From Thermoplasmatota archaeon (lineage in GTDB: Archaea > Thermoplasmatota > Thermoplasmata > GCA-020350865 > JAUVCJ01): DNA of 17,334 nucleotides. The stretch covers positions 1 to 17,334 of the forward strand of contig JAUVCJ010000022.1 of assembly GCA_030595765.1 (NCBI GenBank), written 5' to 3'. Under the pieces are notes generated by a model, which was not told the origin of the DNA, did not search any database, and saw only the letters and a program-made list of their open reading frames with translations. Below are positions 15,101-17,334 of the stretch, one piece after another. Made by a program: the position numbers and the translations under genes. Numbering within the stretch: the stretch's first letter is position 1; each line of letters begins with the position of its first letter.

Positions 15101-16577
15101 GGCCAGAGGTAAAGAGGCCTGCCTGGAAACTCTTGTTACCAGAAAGTATTGTGCCCTTTTCCACTGATAAATGGGTGTAGGACTCGCCTCTGTCCAGATA
15201 TATATTCAGGGTGCCACTGGTGGGCTGGATGAGCTTGATCCTTGTATAGTCATCAAAGGCCTGGATTATAAGGGAGGTGTAGTTGGCATCCATGGCTCCC
15301 AGACCTGGGCTGTGATAGAGGTCTTCGCCAAGGGGAACGACATAGCTTGTCTGGCCCGAGCTTACAGGGTATTGCTCCCAGCATCCAGCCATTCTTCTGC
15401 CCACGCTCATCCTCTCCTCCGGGTCAAGGTAGTTGCCATAGTACATAGGCCAGCCCACACGCACCATGAACACAGGCCCTCCAGCTGTAAAGAAACGGTC
15501 TTGGCCTGAAACTCCCAGGCTTCCTGCAGTATAACCGGTGTCATCATGCCCAAGCTCCAGTACCTCACCGCGCTCCAGCACGAACTCGGCATCATGGCCG
15601 CTAAATGTTGCTGGGTCAAAGCCATAGCCGTTCTCGTATTCGTCCAGGTAGATAGTGACCTTGCCGTAGGCAGAAAAGCTTATCGATGCCCCTGCTGGCT
15701 CATCTGGGTTAATGTTATCACCTGTACCCCATTTGCTTGAAAAATAATTATCCCAGTCATTGTACATAGCCATCAGCTGGTTATCGTTGCCGGCCTCGCT
15801 TGGGTCGTCGGTGTCGTCGCCAAGCACGTAGTATTCCTGGTATCCACCTTTGGTGTAAACCTCATAGGCAACGCTTGGGTCGTCATAGAAGACCAGGCGC
15901 TCGCCATCCCTAAACCAATCCATTTGGGTGCCATCGATGCGCTGAACCCTGTCTATCCCAACTGTGACTGGCACCTTCATCTCCATCCTATACCATGCCC
16001 CATCCAGCTTATTTTCAAGATTCAAAGTGAGCTTCCCAGTACTGGCATCAAAACTGCGCGATGTGCTGGTAAGACGCGCATCATGGGGAAGGCCGTATGC
16101 ATCAGCAAGCTGCCAAGCCAAACCAGGCTTATCCTCCAGCTGGAACTCTACAGGTCTTCCTGAGCTCTCTACCAATCTCCCTCCTGAACTCTCTCCCAGT
16201 CTCCCTTGGGTCGCTTGTGCATTTGGTTCATTCAGGGCCCCCGTGCTTTCGGCGTCCAAGTATCTAGCGTTGATTGCTGACATGCCCAGACCTGGGGCCA
16301 GGCTCTCTAGAAGAGCAGGATACTCGAAACTACCAGATTCTCCACCTAGTTCGCCAGAATACTCCAGACTGCTTGAATCACCATCAGGCCCACCATGCAG
16401 CCACCCCATCAACCAGTAGGTGGATGTGTCCGGATCATAGGCAGCGATCACGTCTTCGAGGCTAGCAGATATGAATGGGTCTTGACTATCGTCCCAGGAT
16501 ATGGGAAGGGCGGTAATGGGATTGATCAATGTCACTGCCACCAGAAGCAGCAGCAAACTCCTCGCTCCGATTTTCAT
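2823..16577 (-). CDS. Giant DUF11/vWA/beta-propeller surface protein
   Basis: A single uninterrupted 4,584-residue frame. In order: signal peptide (1-23); IgGFc-like beta region (about 285-735); divergent DUF11 copy (about 738-865); two paired beta-sandwich modules (about 878-1555); DUF11 repeats 1-9 (from 1557), with repeat 9 interrupted at 2633-3050 by a sandwich holding a five-bladed propeller; repeats 10-13 (about 3087-3575); a calcium-loop module; a vWA domain (about 3720-3950) with MIDAS residues D3724, S3726, S3728, T3813 and D3843; repeats 14-15; FN3-like domain (about 4200-4305); two GWN modules; acidic linker; membrane helix (about 4552-4573) and basic tail. It is very poor in cysteine and rich in N-x-S/T sequons. 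DUF11 arrays with a terminal anchor are known from archaeal and bacterial cell surfaces; an adhesin or sheath role is inferred. The ATG is supported by GGAGATGAT at 16587-16595. It heads a likely two-gene unit with the MetE-like gene. Confidence 0.9.
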   Translation of the reverse strand: MKIGARSLLLLLVAVTLINPITALPISWDDSQDPFISASLEDVIAAYDPDTSTYWLMGWLHGGPDGDSSSLEYSGELGGESGSFEYPALLESLAPGLGMSAINARYLDAESTGALNEPNAQATQGRLGESSGGRLVESSGRPVEFQLEDKPGLAWQLADAYGLPHDARLTSTSRSFDASTGKLTLNLENKLDGAWYRMEMKVPVTVGIDRVQRIDGTQMDWFRDGERLVFYDDPSVAYEVYTKGGYQEYYVLGDDTDDPSEAGNDNQLMAMYNDWDNYFSSKWGTGDNINPDEPAGASISFSAYGKVTIYLDEYENGYGFDPATFSGHDAEFVLERGEVLELGHDDTGYTAGSLGVSGQDRFFTAGGPVFMVRVGWPMYYGNYLDPEERMSVGRRMAGCWEQYPVSSGQTSYVVPLGEDLYHSPGLGAMDANYTSLIIQAFDDYTRIKLIQPTSGTLNIYLDRGESYTHLSVEKGTILSGNKSFQAGLFTSGLQSIDARSFTLTPYGALGNDYYIPVSAQFRTFGAPPWGNRLEQPRLYLYAYQDTDVHFEDRTGIQTVHVTAGEVYFNYSAPQDSAIHVYTDNPTDRIWMLGAADSGSPVDDFGFQAVDATLLNTEYFIPFAPNPTNSYFQGDHTQPLWITPVQDATIVYVDFDADGVADESHYLNRLEYVVTADDLNELDGSDESWLARDSAMTHLWSDKPFAVTYGVGSNQETGDPSFDFGYTVLPFYEDWMESMLEIEKTSNVSFAHRGELVRFQLVVTTGAHQVEDINITDMLPVGWDYLPGATMIEFGDGSPSLSGSNAEPVQSGSQLTWRLVKDLPGSTSLYLNFTATPTQQSDFGEHQNRAWAQGRDEAFNTFSPMDLCSIQVRPERMEEKQLYLHRSSAPVSILDLTSTREVFNRTYPTGVGEFHTLTQASPFTSYMFPGAGSELRLLDTINVTLRLVADATTVNTLSVWLREFLPDGSTEDIARMSQNVPAGYDDWMTFTLPETDHLVDRGNGMRLDISTNQATNGVDIHYSSSFSDSRMVLLTPTFINVQDVGTFDELNYPKIHFYPGQTVRVNSNVTDPFGAYDISSATVTILDPLGAPIILDQSMATVDEDPGTLPFWREFRWDHALDGGAIGGTYIVLVVGLEGNGVTHTSNSEFYVSELGVSMYPDSEKEVPAGLEADHVFTLENTGIQLDNYDLLVGASSQSWRSELWMSGVRVSYDSNGDGLWDWVDQLYDSNGNGLPDLQLSSGASANVLLKKFVPSATDQGALDLTVLTARSWADLNISATVQATTNTPFPPGVIKELYLHPYSNSADDMLNRLEPTGTISTTTNLEEYDTLMEDNVWKLMPPLNSDFHVQGTAQAIIYLQNSVNDPDVRAMIYDDDVELGRASLINVGDGWNTFNIPVSSWIDAGSQIKLLLEVLHDGGLISNVDVVYDSTTRMSRLELPTDTYIEVEWVRSFNEQNQESEVFDEGHLISIRAYVTDPFGDYDIVLATLRLTDPSDGVIYNSIVMPIYSQSPRIYEYNYFIPMGAEAGIYTANITAYEGNGVTSYGHGTFWVGAPGMTLVKTAPATAPPGSQITYNIYYNNTGTIPASKVWINDSLPMGVTFVTSNSESARTGEWNWTFSNVDVGPHLLTVTVLVDEFLVQDDTLVNSVHMDAFTTGLGIDSEDAQAVTTVAQPILTVEKGAPTQYVTPGDLLEYTIWLNNTGGGVPSQMWVNDTLPNGVSYLSCSAESNRVGDYNWIFSSTPFPHELQVIVQVAPGLGDGTVLVNMIQLEYKDDMNRSRPSSTAWFNVTVQAPIISVENMADTDTVPPNGLVTYTLWYNNTGSGIAGTVWLNDTLPNNMTYVSSSLPYDRMSGQDLGWVLTDVVPGTHQLTLIARVDDDMALDTVMLNNTVWLDFTDANGNLQAGSADNALVLVQTPTMTLDKRVEPAIALPGQILTYTIWYNNTGSQSALTVWVNDTLPVGVNYLSSTQAYDSITGQTLGWILQDVSPGVHSLQLVVSVDCDAADGLALLNGATLDYSDQRGRVRSTPGAQATTVIQASNLTLTKFVGESHIKIGEVLHYELVLNVSGSLGTSSAWVNDTLPDDISLLEMDPSGSYDPINMTLMWHLLNLTPGQSFSMYFNVTVEPTINTSITNLAWVDHVCAGTACISSGVSNEVGSILKFVPIFELEKLVAEPFATPGSTLNYTIWFNNAGLAPADVLWLNDTLPNGTIYISSSEPYNWTDGVGNGATYGWIMHNIAPGNHSLEIQVQLVDDLLDGQILLNNVTLDYQGAGEQPPREDAGVAIAVRAPVMELKKRVDLAGAHPNEVLSYTIWFNNTGSASATTVWVNDTLPQGTTYAGSSILPDSSSGQTNCWVFANVLPGSHALFINVTVDPDVISGQWLNNTATLDYVGANDIHYSGLQASASTQVLLPRFTLEKRPSIQYADPGDLVTFTIWFNNSGNEPSPTLWLNDTLPPGLSYVTSSIPFDVHVGATYGWSMVDVGVGAHLLEIEVRLNDHLLDLTLLTNQAALEATYWGGQPLAPLNATALIDVRAPTITLEKNAQELEASVGEAVHYQILVNNTGSGDAANVWINDTLEPPLGYLEASSGGIWDPGASTIRWVLSLPAFSSVVLYLNATVEASPGSVTTWQDEFDNDTFLEELDSVEVSGGVATLRGPVNQRSDLNPIIQSQLGDWKNLAAQSPVVIFDDGIYKMWYSARAMPYALGGRMNIGYAISIDGQTWTDHPANPVLSVGTGAAWDEVGIYPSSVVYENGTFRMWYWGYSSGGPNQIGMATSTDGITWVKDISNPVFSPSASGWDDTGVFSPSVLKVGSKYWMWYSGFAATTYAIGLATSLDGITWTRSPSNPCLENGLAGEWDSFRVHTPEVIDRDGKFDMWYIGSDGLNSRIGMAYSTDGTVWTREESNPILEPQGSDWESGYLSSPSVVPGSSYDMIYYAAKGFDYQIGLAFISLGYARGGTLLSEPITPPANSSYWDLTIQKTELQSTWLNITILNASTGLPLPNYIDISSSQIDLSSLPSGSIKLMVKFKGNGSATPILDSWNITFRPVVVNQATGNYTDANGGSWSEYLSNEVVVFTSPSILPNLTVEKTRDLTAVYGGGIIHYMIYINNTGNGSAFNVWINDTIDQYANWQSFSDTPIIVSDTFSWYIPELAAGGQMMFWLNVSIDSATPHLEQIDNLVDLSYLDDPGSSYQSNDSVWSIFHASANISIQKCVDEEFAEPGELINYTMWFNNTGLGPSETIWITDILPIGVTYITSTAESNRIDDFNWTFYNVSTGTHSFAITVLVDAGIGDGAILTNHAYLEYTDDRGSLFHNSSAWANVSVRAPDLSLKKTRDLLDVYPNDIIHYVIFVNNTGSGTAYDVWVNDTIDQYAGWHSYSDNPTIVADVFGDAFSWHIPMLAAGERLRIYLNVTVESGTPYLEQIDNIAELDYQDGGGWLYHGNDSVLSIFSGRPIITVEKYVDHLLPDRSDMLVYTIYYNNTGGSAAGSVWINDTLPAWVSFATSSAEANRTGEWTWLFFNVQPGSHSLLVTVKIAQVVPELTVLTNYVDLNYTDPYGNPMGHSSDTATSQVIIVPAFDVNKTYQFIQGDVLVEPSQYVRATAGMIVPYDLNITNQQAHADTVNLEISSLLGWSVSLFEQDGITPLADTNGDGLPDTGLLAAGGGTLAVVVKVTIPGEAEADELEYTYIIGMAENNSRAVDVAKLTTQVIVVPKDIIIITDLSYSMRSESSDGSCPASEGFAVDYQPLCDAQLAQIAFINDLNVSSTDRIALMTFADVSVVLRQSWTLATPANKTILINTIKSYTLGLYTPLWAAVYDAIQYLDSRADNSRTGFIVILTDGDDTRSQNIYPNLEFPAGPWDPLNPPNDDMDGNDGNLTDDYDGTTSGGVTHSPYPVFSIGLNVPDGEFGDTGNALNETSQSSNATYYFSPTSDELAGIFGTISGEIAQRGADTISAPKVGAAAGDILQFTLAYNNTSMGTAADLWVNDTLPQGLVLLAHNASVSYVQVENTYSWHFTNVAPGNYWFWYTVEVSSSVREGQGLVNLMSLNLTDLAGREAPGNATFVTIPVAEPQFQLEKVLEQAHAYPGDQLNYTIWYNNTGNALALFVWLNDTLDPNLEYLGDDAPVSPSVQGRNYSWKLLGVVPGSHSFNLTVRINTSTPNGTTISNMAQVDHTNENNIHKDASISSNTVYLDVGVLLTSTTIEVWGSNIALNWTMASTQNVDHYRIYRVQSDPDSFTFAPGELVYNSTSCSGCELATTWNDTAALLDTSNDHYYVARAVDIFGIEEQNNRAVGKFVIGYVEGWNMLSLPLQPANPSTIKVLETSDWLMAWTQDPMTGMKSSAPGTLTQMDVLHGYWVYFSSSGNLTITGQVIDSVGIPIRPGWNLIGVPSVVSKDIGTVLSGISWERIMTFDAATGGWLTNDTDKPASHNDIEVLEPGRAYWVWVSAGGSIPFSEVVIDDGLSLEDGTGPVFGHGLDLLVQEASLGSAISLPTDMPQAVVDGAGGDDDDAQESEASSENDTPMDSLPKASGSIQKTNTIKKSAPLSYWASGALLNSIIAMSLSVIAIVSRRLRRKSDKL
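3185..3980 (-). other. FN3-like domain and duplicated GWN module
   Basis: Residues about 4200-4305 resemble a fibronectin type III domain (ALNWTMAS, HYRIYRV, HYYVARAVD) with a local C-S-G-C pair. Two modules of about 75 residues follow: the first has EGWNMLSLPLQP and GYWVYFSSSG, the second RPGWNLIGVPS and AYWVWVSAGG. Their conserved order (GWN-x3-x-P then YWV) shows a tandem duplication. Such modules occur near the C-terminus of archaeal and bacterial secreted proteins; the function is unknown. Confidence 0.65.
3985..4712 (-). repeat. DUF11 array C: repeats 14-15
   Basis: Two further repeats follow the vWA domain, with WVNDTLPQG near 4600 and WLNDTLDPN near 4235. Repeat 14 begins directly after the last vWA helix and has NNTS at the turn; repeat 15 is typical with YNNTG. 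Confidence 0.8.
4715..5425 (-). other. von Willebrand A domain of the giant protein
   Basis: The domain opens with the buried strand DIIIITD leading into D3724-L-S3726-Y-S3728, has T3813 in LYTPLW and D3843 in LTDGDD, the full metal-ion-dependent adhesion site. Cys pairs flank the first helix (SCP and LCD). After the third MIDAS residue there is an acidic, Asn/Gly-rich insertion with DDMDGNDGN (nt about 4920-4972) before the strand PVFSIGLN. Such domains bind protein or glycan ligands through a divalent cation. It is preceded by a domain with a DTNGDGLPD loop (about 5600-5632). Confidence 0.85.
5850..7427 (-). repeat. DUF11 array B: end of repeat 9 and repeats 10-13
   Basis: W-x-NDT-type motifs are near 7200 (10), 6835 (11), 6470 (12) and 6090 (13). 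Repeats 10 and 12 are clear siblings: both have TRDL, IIHY, NDTIDQYA and LEQIDN, which no other repeat has. Repeats 11 and 13 share the A-E-x-NR type segment. This indicates duplication of a two-repeat block. Repeat 11 has W-I-TDILP and so lacks the NDT sequon. Confidence 0.8.
7428..8681 (-). other. 418-residue insert in DUF11 repeat 9: sandwich plus propeller
   Basis: Repeat 9 runs normally to W2632, then residues 2633-3050 follow, and only at V3051 does the typical end of a DUF11 repeat (NYTDANGG) appear. Inside the insert, an opening strand (SVEVSGGVATL) and a closing part (GGTLLSEPI to TPILDSWNITF) look like the two halves of one beta-sandwich. Between them sits a five-bladed propeller at about 2663-2960 (nt about 7695-8590). 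Each full blade has the pattern M-W-Y-x-G, then I-G-x-A-x-S-x-DG-x-x-W, then NP. The blades resemble the GH32/GH43 propeller superfamily; catalytic acids could not be assigned, so binding to sugar is as likely as hydrolysis. Confidence 0.75.
8682..11909 (-). repeat. DUF11 array A: repeats 1-8 and first half of 9
   Basis: Successive W-x-ND-T/S-L motifs lie near 11795, 11435, 11075, 10705, 10340, 9965, 9585, 9215 and 8850, giving a period of about 360-380 bp (about 120 residues). Each repeat starts with a strand of the type x-TLEK, has Y-x-I-W-x-NNTG about 25 residues later, W-x-NDTLP after 8 more, and closes with a strand ending in D-x-x-G. Repeat 5 has NVSG and repeat 6 NNAG at the turn. Such arrays usually form rod-like stalks of beta-sandwich domains. 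Confidence 0.85.
11915..13945 (-). repeat. Segmental duplication: paired beta-sandwich modules
   Basis: Two copies of a two-domain unit, about 13120-13945 and 11915-12700. Each begins with K-Q/E-LYLH followed by a sandwich of about 150 residues, and ends with an Ig-like domain carrying VTDPFG-x-YDI and EGNGVT. Between the copies lies a domain with the calcium-type loops DSNGDGLWD and DSNGNGLPD (12868-12942). The copies are about 1.2 kb apart and have diverged strongly, so this is an old duplication within the gene. Confidence 0.65.
13985..14366 (-). other. Divergent DUF11-type domain (copy 0)
   Basis: This domain starts with LEIEKTSN, continues through a FQLVVTTG strand in place of the usual NNTG turn, and has INITDMLPVGWDY at the place of W-x-NDTLP. 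Length and strand order fit one DUF11 repeat, but the NNTG and NDT sequons are missing. It is separated from the main array by the duplicated sandwich modules. Confidence 0.6.
14373..15725 (-). other. N-terminal IgGFc-binding-like beta region of the giant protein
   Basis: Residues about 285-735 contain successive beta modules with echoing motifs: KVTIYLDEYENGYGFD, then FFTAGGPVFMVRVGWP, then three similar strands with SYVVPLGED, DYYIPVSAQ and EYFIPFAPN. The order (a strand of the type G-x-V-x-I-Y-x-D, a GGPV segment, then Y-x-x-P-x-G) matches the N-terminal region of other large DUF11 proteins and resembles the IgGFc-binding N-terminal family. A calcium-type loop, DFDADGVAD, lies near residue 655. 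A ligand-binding role is possible but not shown. Confidence 0.5.
16509..16577 (-). other. Signal peptide of the giant protein
   Basis: Residues 1-23 have a basic start (K2, R6), a hydrophobic core of leucine and valine at 8-18, and a probable cleavage after T22-A23, in front of LPISW. This predicts export through Sec. Together with the C-terminal membrane helix it places nearly the whole protein outside the cell. Confidence 0.85.
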
Positions 16578-16586
16578 GGTTCCATC

Positions 16587-16595
16587 ATCATCTCC
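16587..16595 (-). promoter_or_regulatory. Ribosome binding site of the giant gene
   Basis: GGAGATGAT on the minus strand matches the anti-Shine-Dalgarno complement GGAGGTGAT at eight of nine bases and ends nine bases before the ATG at 16577. The ATG triplets inside this element are in another frame, so the chosen start is the only good one. Confidence 0.7.
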
Positions 16596-16623
16596 GATCC
16601 GTTTTCCAAACCCCTACCGAATC

Positions 16624-16740
16624 ATCAATGTATTGGTAATCATTGCCTAGCTTATCAATGCAATGGTTATTATTGTATTATGCCCATCACAATGGTATTC
16701 AATACAACATCAATAATATTCTTGGTATTGTTATTAATGG
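16624..16740. repeat. Four promoter-proximal repeats phased at about 30 bp
   Basis: The core TGGT starts at 16634, 16664, 16693 and 16723, spacings of 30, 29 and 30 bp. The two units nearest the giant gene are the best conserved: 16624-16645 and 16654-16675 match at 18 of 22 positions, both beginning ATCAATG and ending ATTG. The outer units keep the core followed by ATT and a preceding ATCA box at irregular distance. A 30-bp period is about three helical turns, putting all sites on one face of the DNA. This suggests cooperative binding of a regulator of the giant gene. Confidence 0.65.
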
Positions 16741-16873
16741 TTTGTGGTACGTATAATGGATAGTGGATCAGGCCTTGATACACGTTAGAGGAATGGTAGC
16801 TAAGCCTTCTGGGGCTCAAAAGCGAGGATTGGGGTCCATCCCGATTCAGAAAGATTGAACATATAAGAACAAA

Positions 16874-17334
16874 TTAGAGACAATTTCCGATATCAGCTCT
16901 CCATTTGTTGTTGGGCCTATGAGGCACCCTCTGCATTATCTTTAGAAGGTTATGGTCTTTCTCAACAACTTCTAAGTCGCTTGCCTTGATAAAGTAAAAA
17001 TCCCAATTCTCAGTCTGGTTGAAAGTGCATACCGCCAGTATGTCAAAGTAATCCACACGGTAGCTTCTTGTGTTGGAGCCATCCTTAGAGTTTCTCGTCT
17101 TCTGGATTTCTACCTTGTAAGACGGGATTTTTTTATAGACTTCGTTTCTCAGGTTCTTGCACTCAATCTGGTAGGTGCGACCTCGATATTCACATGTGAA
17201 ATCAGGTAGGCCATCAACGTCTACCCACTCCATATTCATTATTTTTCCCTCCTCTTCCAGTTTGAGCAAATAACGATGTAGGTACAACTCGGCAAGTTTG
17301 CCTTTGACATCAACCTGTGCCCGGAATCCTGCTA
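16874..17334 (-). CDS. PD-(D/E)XK nuclease-like protein, N-terminus outside window
   Basis: The frame is open to the right edge, giving 152 visible residues; the first candidate start inside, a TTG at 17287, would cut through a conserved-looking helix (VKGKLAELYLHRYLL), so the gene very likely begins beyond the window. The core shows P-D (codons at 17201-17206) followed after a hairpin by E-C-K (17156-17164), the classic PD-x-ExK arrangement, with the preceding helix glutamate in KLAE. Further on come a basic IQKTR segment and VDYFDILAVC, a strand typical of small restriction-endonuclease-fold proteins in prokaryotes. A DNA-cleaving function, in defence, repair or mobile-element biology, is inferred from these residues; the substrate is unknown. 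It stops at 16874, about 300 bp upstream of the giant gene and on the same strand, with a separate regulatory region in between. No partner methyltransferase is visible. Confidence 0.6.
   Translation of the reverse strand, partial: AGFRAQVDVKGKLAELYLHRYLLKLEEEGKIMNMEWVDVDGLPDFTCEYRGRTYQIECKNLRNEVYKKIPSYKVEIQKTRNSKDGSNTRSYRVDYFDILAVCTFNQTENWDFYFIKASDLEVVEKDHNLLKIMQRVPHRPNNKWRADIGNCL

Larger units (their letters stand above)
16578..16873. promoter_or_regulatory. Upstream region of the giant gene
   Basis: A 296-bp gap between the nuclease-like gene and the giant gene, both on the minus strand. Positions 16620-16740 are AT-rich and carry four phased repeat units (listed separately). Two TATA-like candidates on the minus strand are ATTATAC around 16752-16758 and TTATAT around 16860-16866; I cannot tell which is used. 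A short inverted repeat, AGCC/GGCT at 16803-16816, lies after the nuclease-like gene and is too weak to call a terminator. No tRNA or ORF was seen. Confidence 0.5.

Noticed and set aside
16624..16740. Possible CRISPR array because of the 30-bp period
   Set aside because: Repeat and period are nearly the same length, leaving no room for spacers of normal size; units diverge and there are no cas genes.
16803..16816. AGCC/GGCT inverted repeat, and nearby GGGGTCCATCCC, as part of a tRNA or terminator
   Set aside because: No cloverleaf, T-loop consensus or acceptor stem could be built around it, and there is no T-tract.

Overview
The window looks archaeal, most likely from a Thermoplasmatota-type genome (for example Methanomassiliicoccales or relatives); I am fairly sure of Archaea and less sure of the phylum. 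The reasons are a giant secreted protein built from DUF11-type repeats with recurring NNTG and W-x-NDTLP motifs rich in N-glycosylation sequons, a short methionine-synthase-like enzyme made of the catalytic half only, and at least one gene whose TATA-like box sits at the right distance for a leaderless transcript. No rRNA, tRNA, CRISPR array, transposase or insertion sequence was recognised.

Layout. At the left edge (6-374, + strand) is a small four-cysteine protein, possibly cut by the window. Positions 375-777 are AT-rich and carry five direct copies of a 12-bp motif, TTAGGGDTTACA; the last lies between a TATA-like box and the start of a 206-residue protein (778-1398, + strand) with a small basic N-terminal domain and a highly charged tail. 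Positions 1399-1760 are non-coding and hold a perfect 12-bp palindrome and three tandem 34-bp repeats. All remaining genes are on the minus strand. From right to left they are a PD-(D/E)XK nuclease-like protein cut by the right edge (16874-17334), a 296-bp gap with four promoter-proximal repeat units spaced 30, 29 and 30 bp apart, a 4,584-residue surface protein (2823-16577) that fills four fifths of the window, and a MetE-like methyltransferase (1761-2798) that begins about 25 nt after the giant gene stops.

The giant protein has a signal peptide, an N-terminal beta-rich region resembling IgGFc-binding-type modules, two copies of a paired beta-sandwich module, 15 clear DUF11-type repeats of about 120 residues plus one divergent copy, a five-bladed beta-propeller nested inside a beta-sandwich that is itself nested inside DUF11 repeat 9, a von Willebrand A domain with an intact MIDAS motif, an FN3-like domain, a duplicated GWN module, an acidic stalk and a C-terminal membrane anchor with a basic tail. 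The likely role is a cell-surface adhesin or sheath-like protein projecting far from the membrane. The methyltransferase downstream is probably co-transcribed, but no functional link is evident. The two repeat arrays next to promoters (375-777 and 16620-16740) look like regulatory sites for the genes they precede; this is inference from position and spacing.
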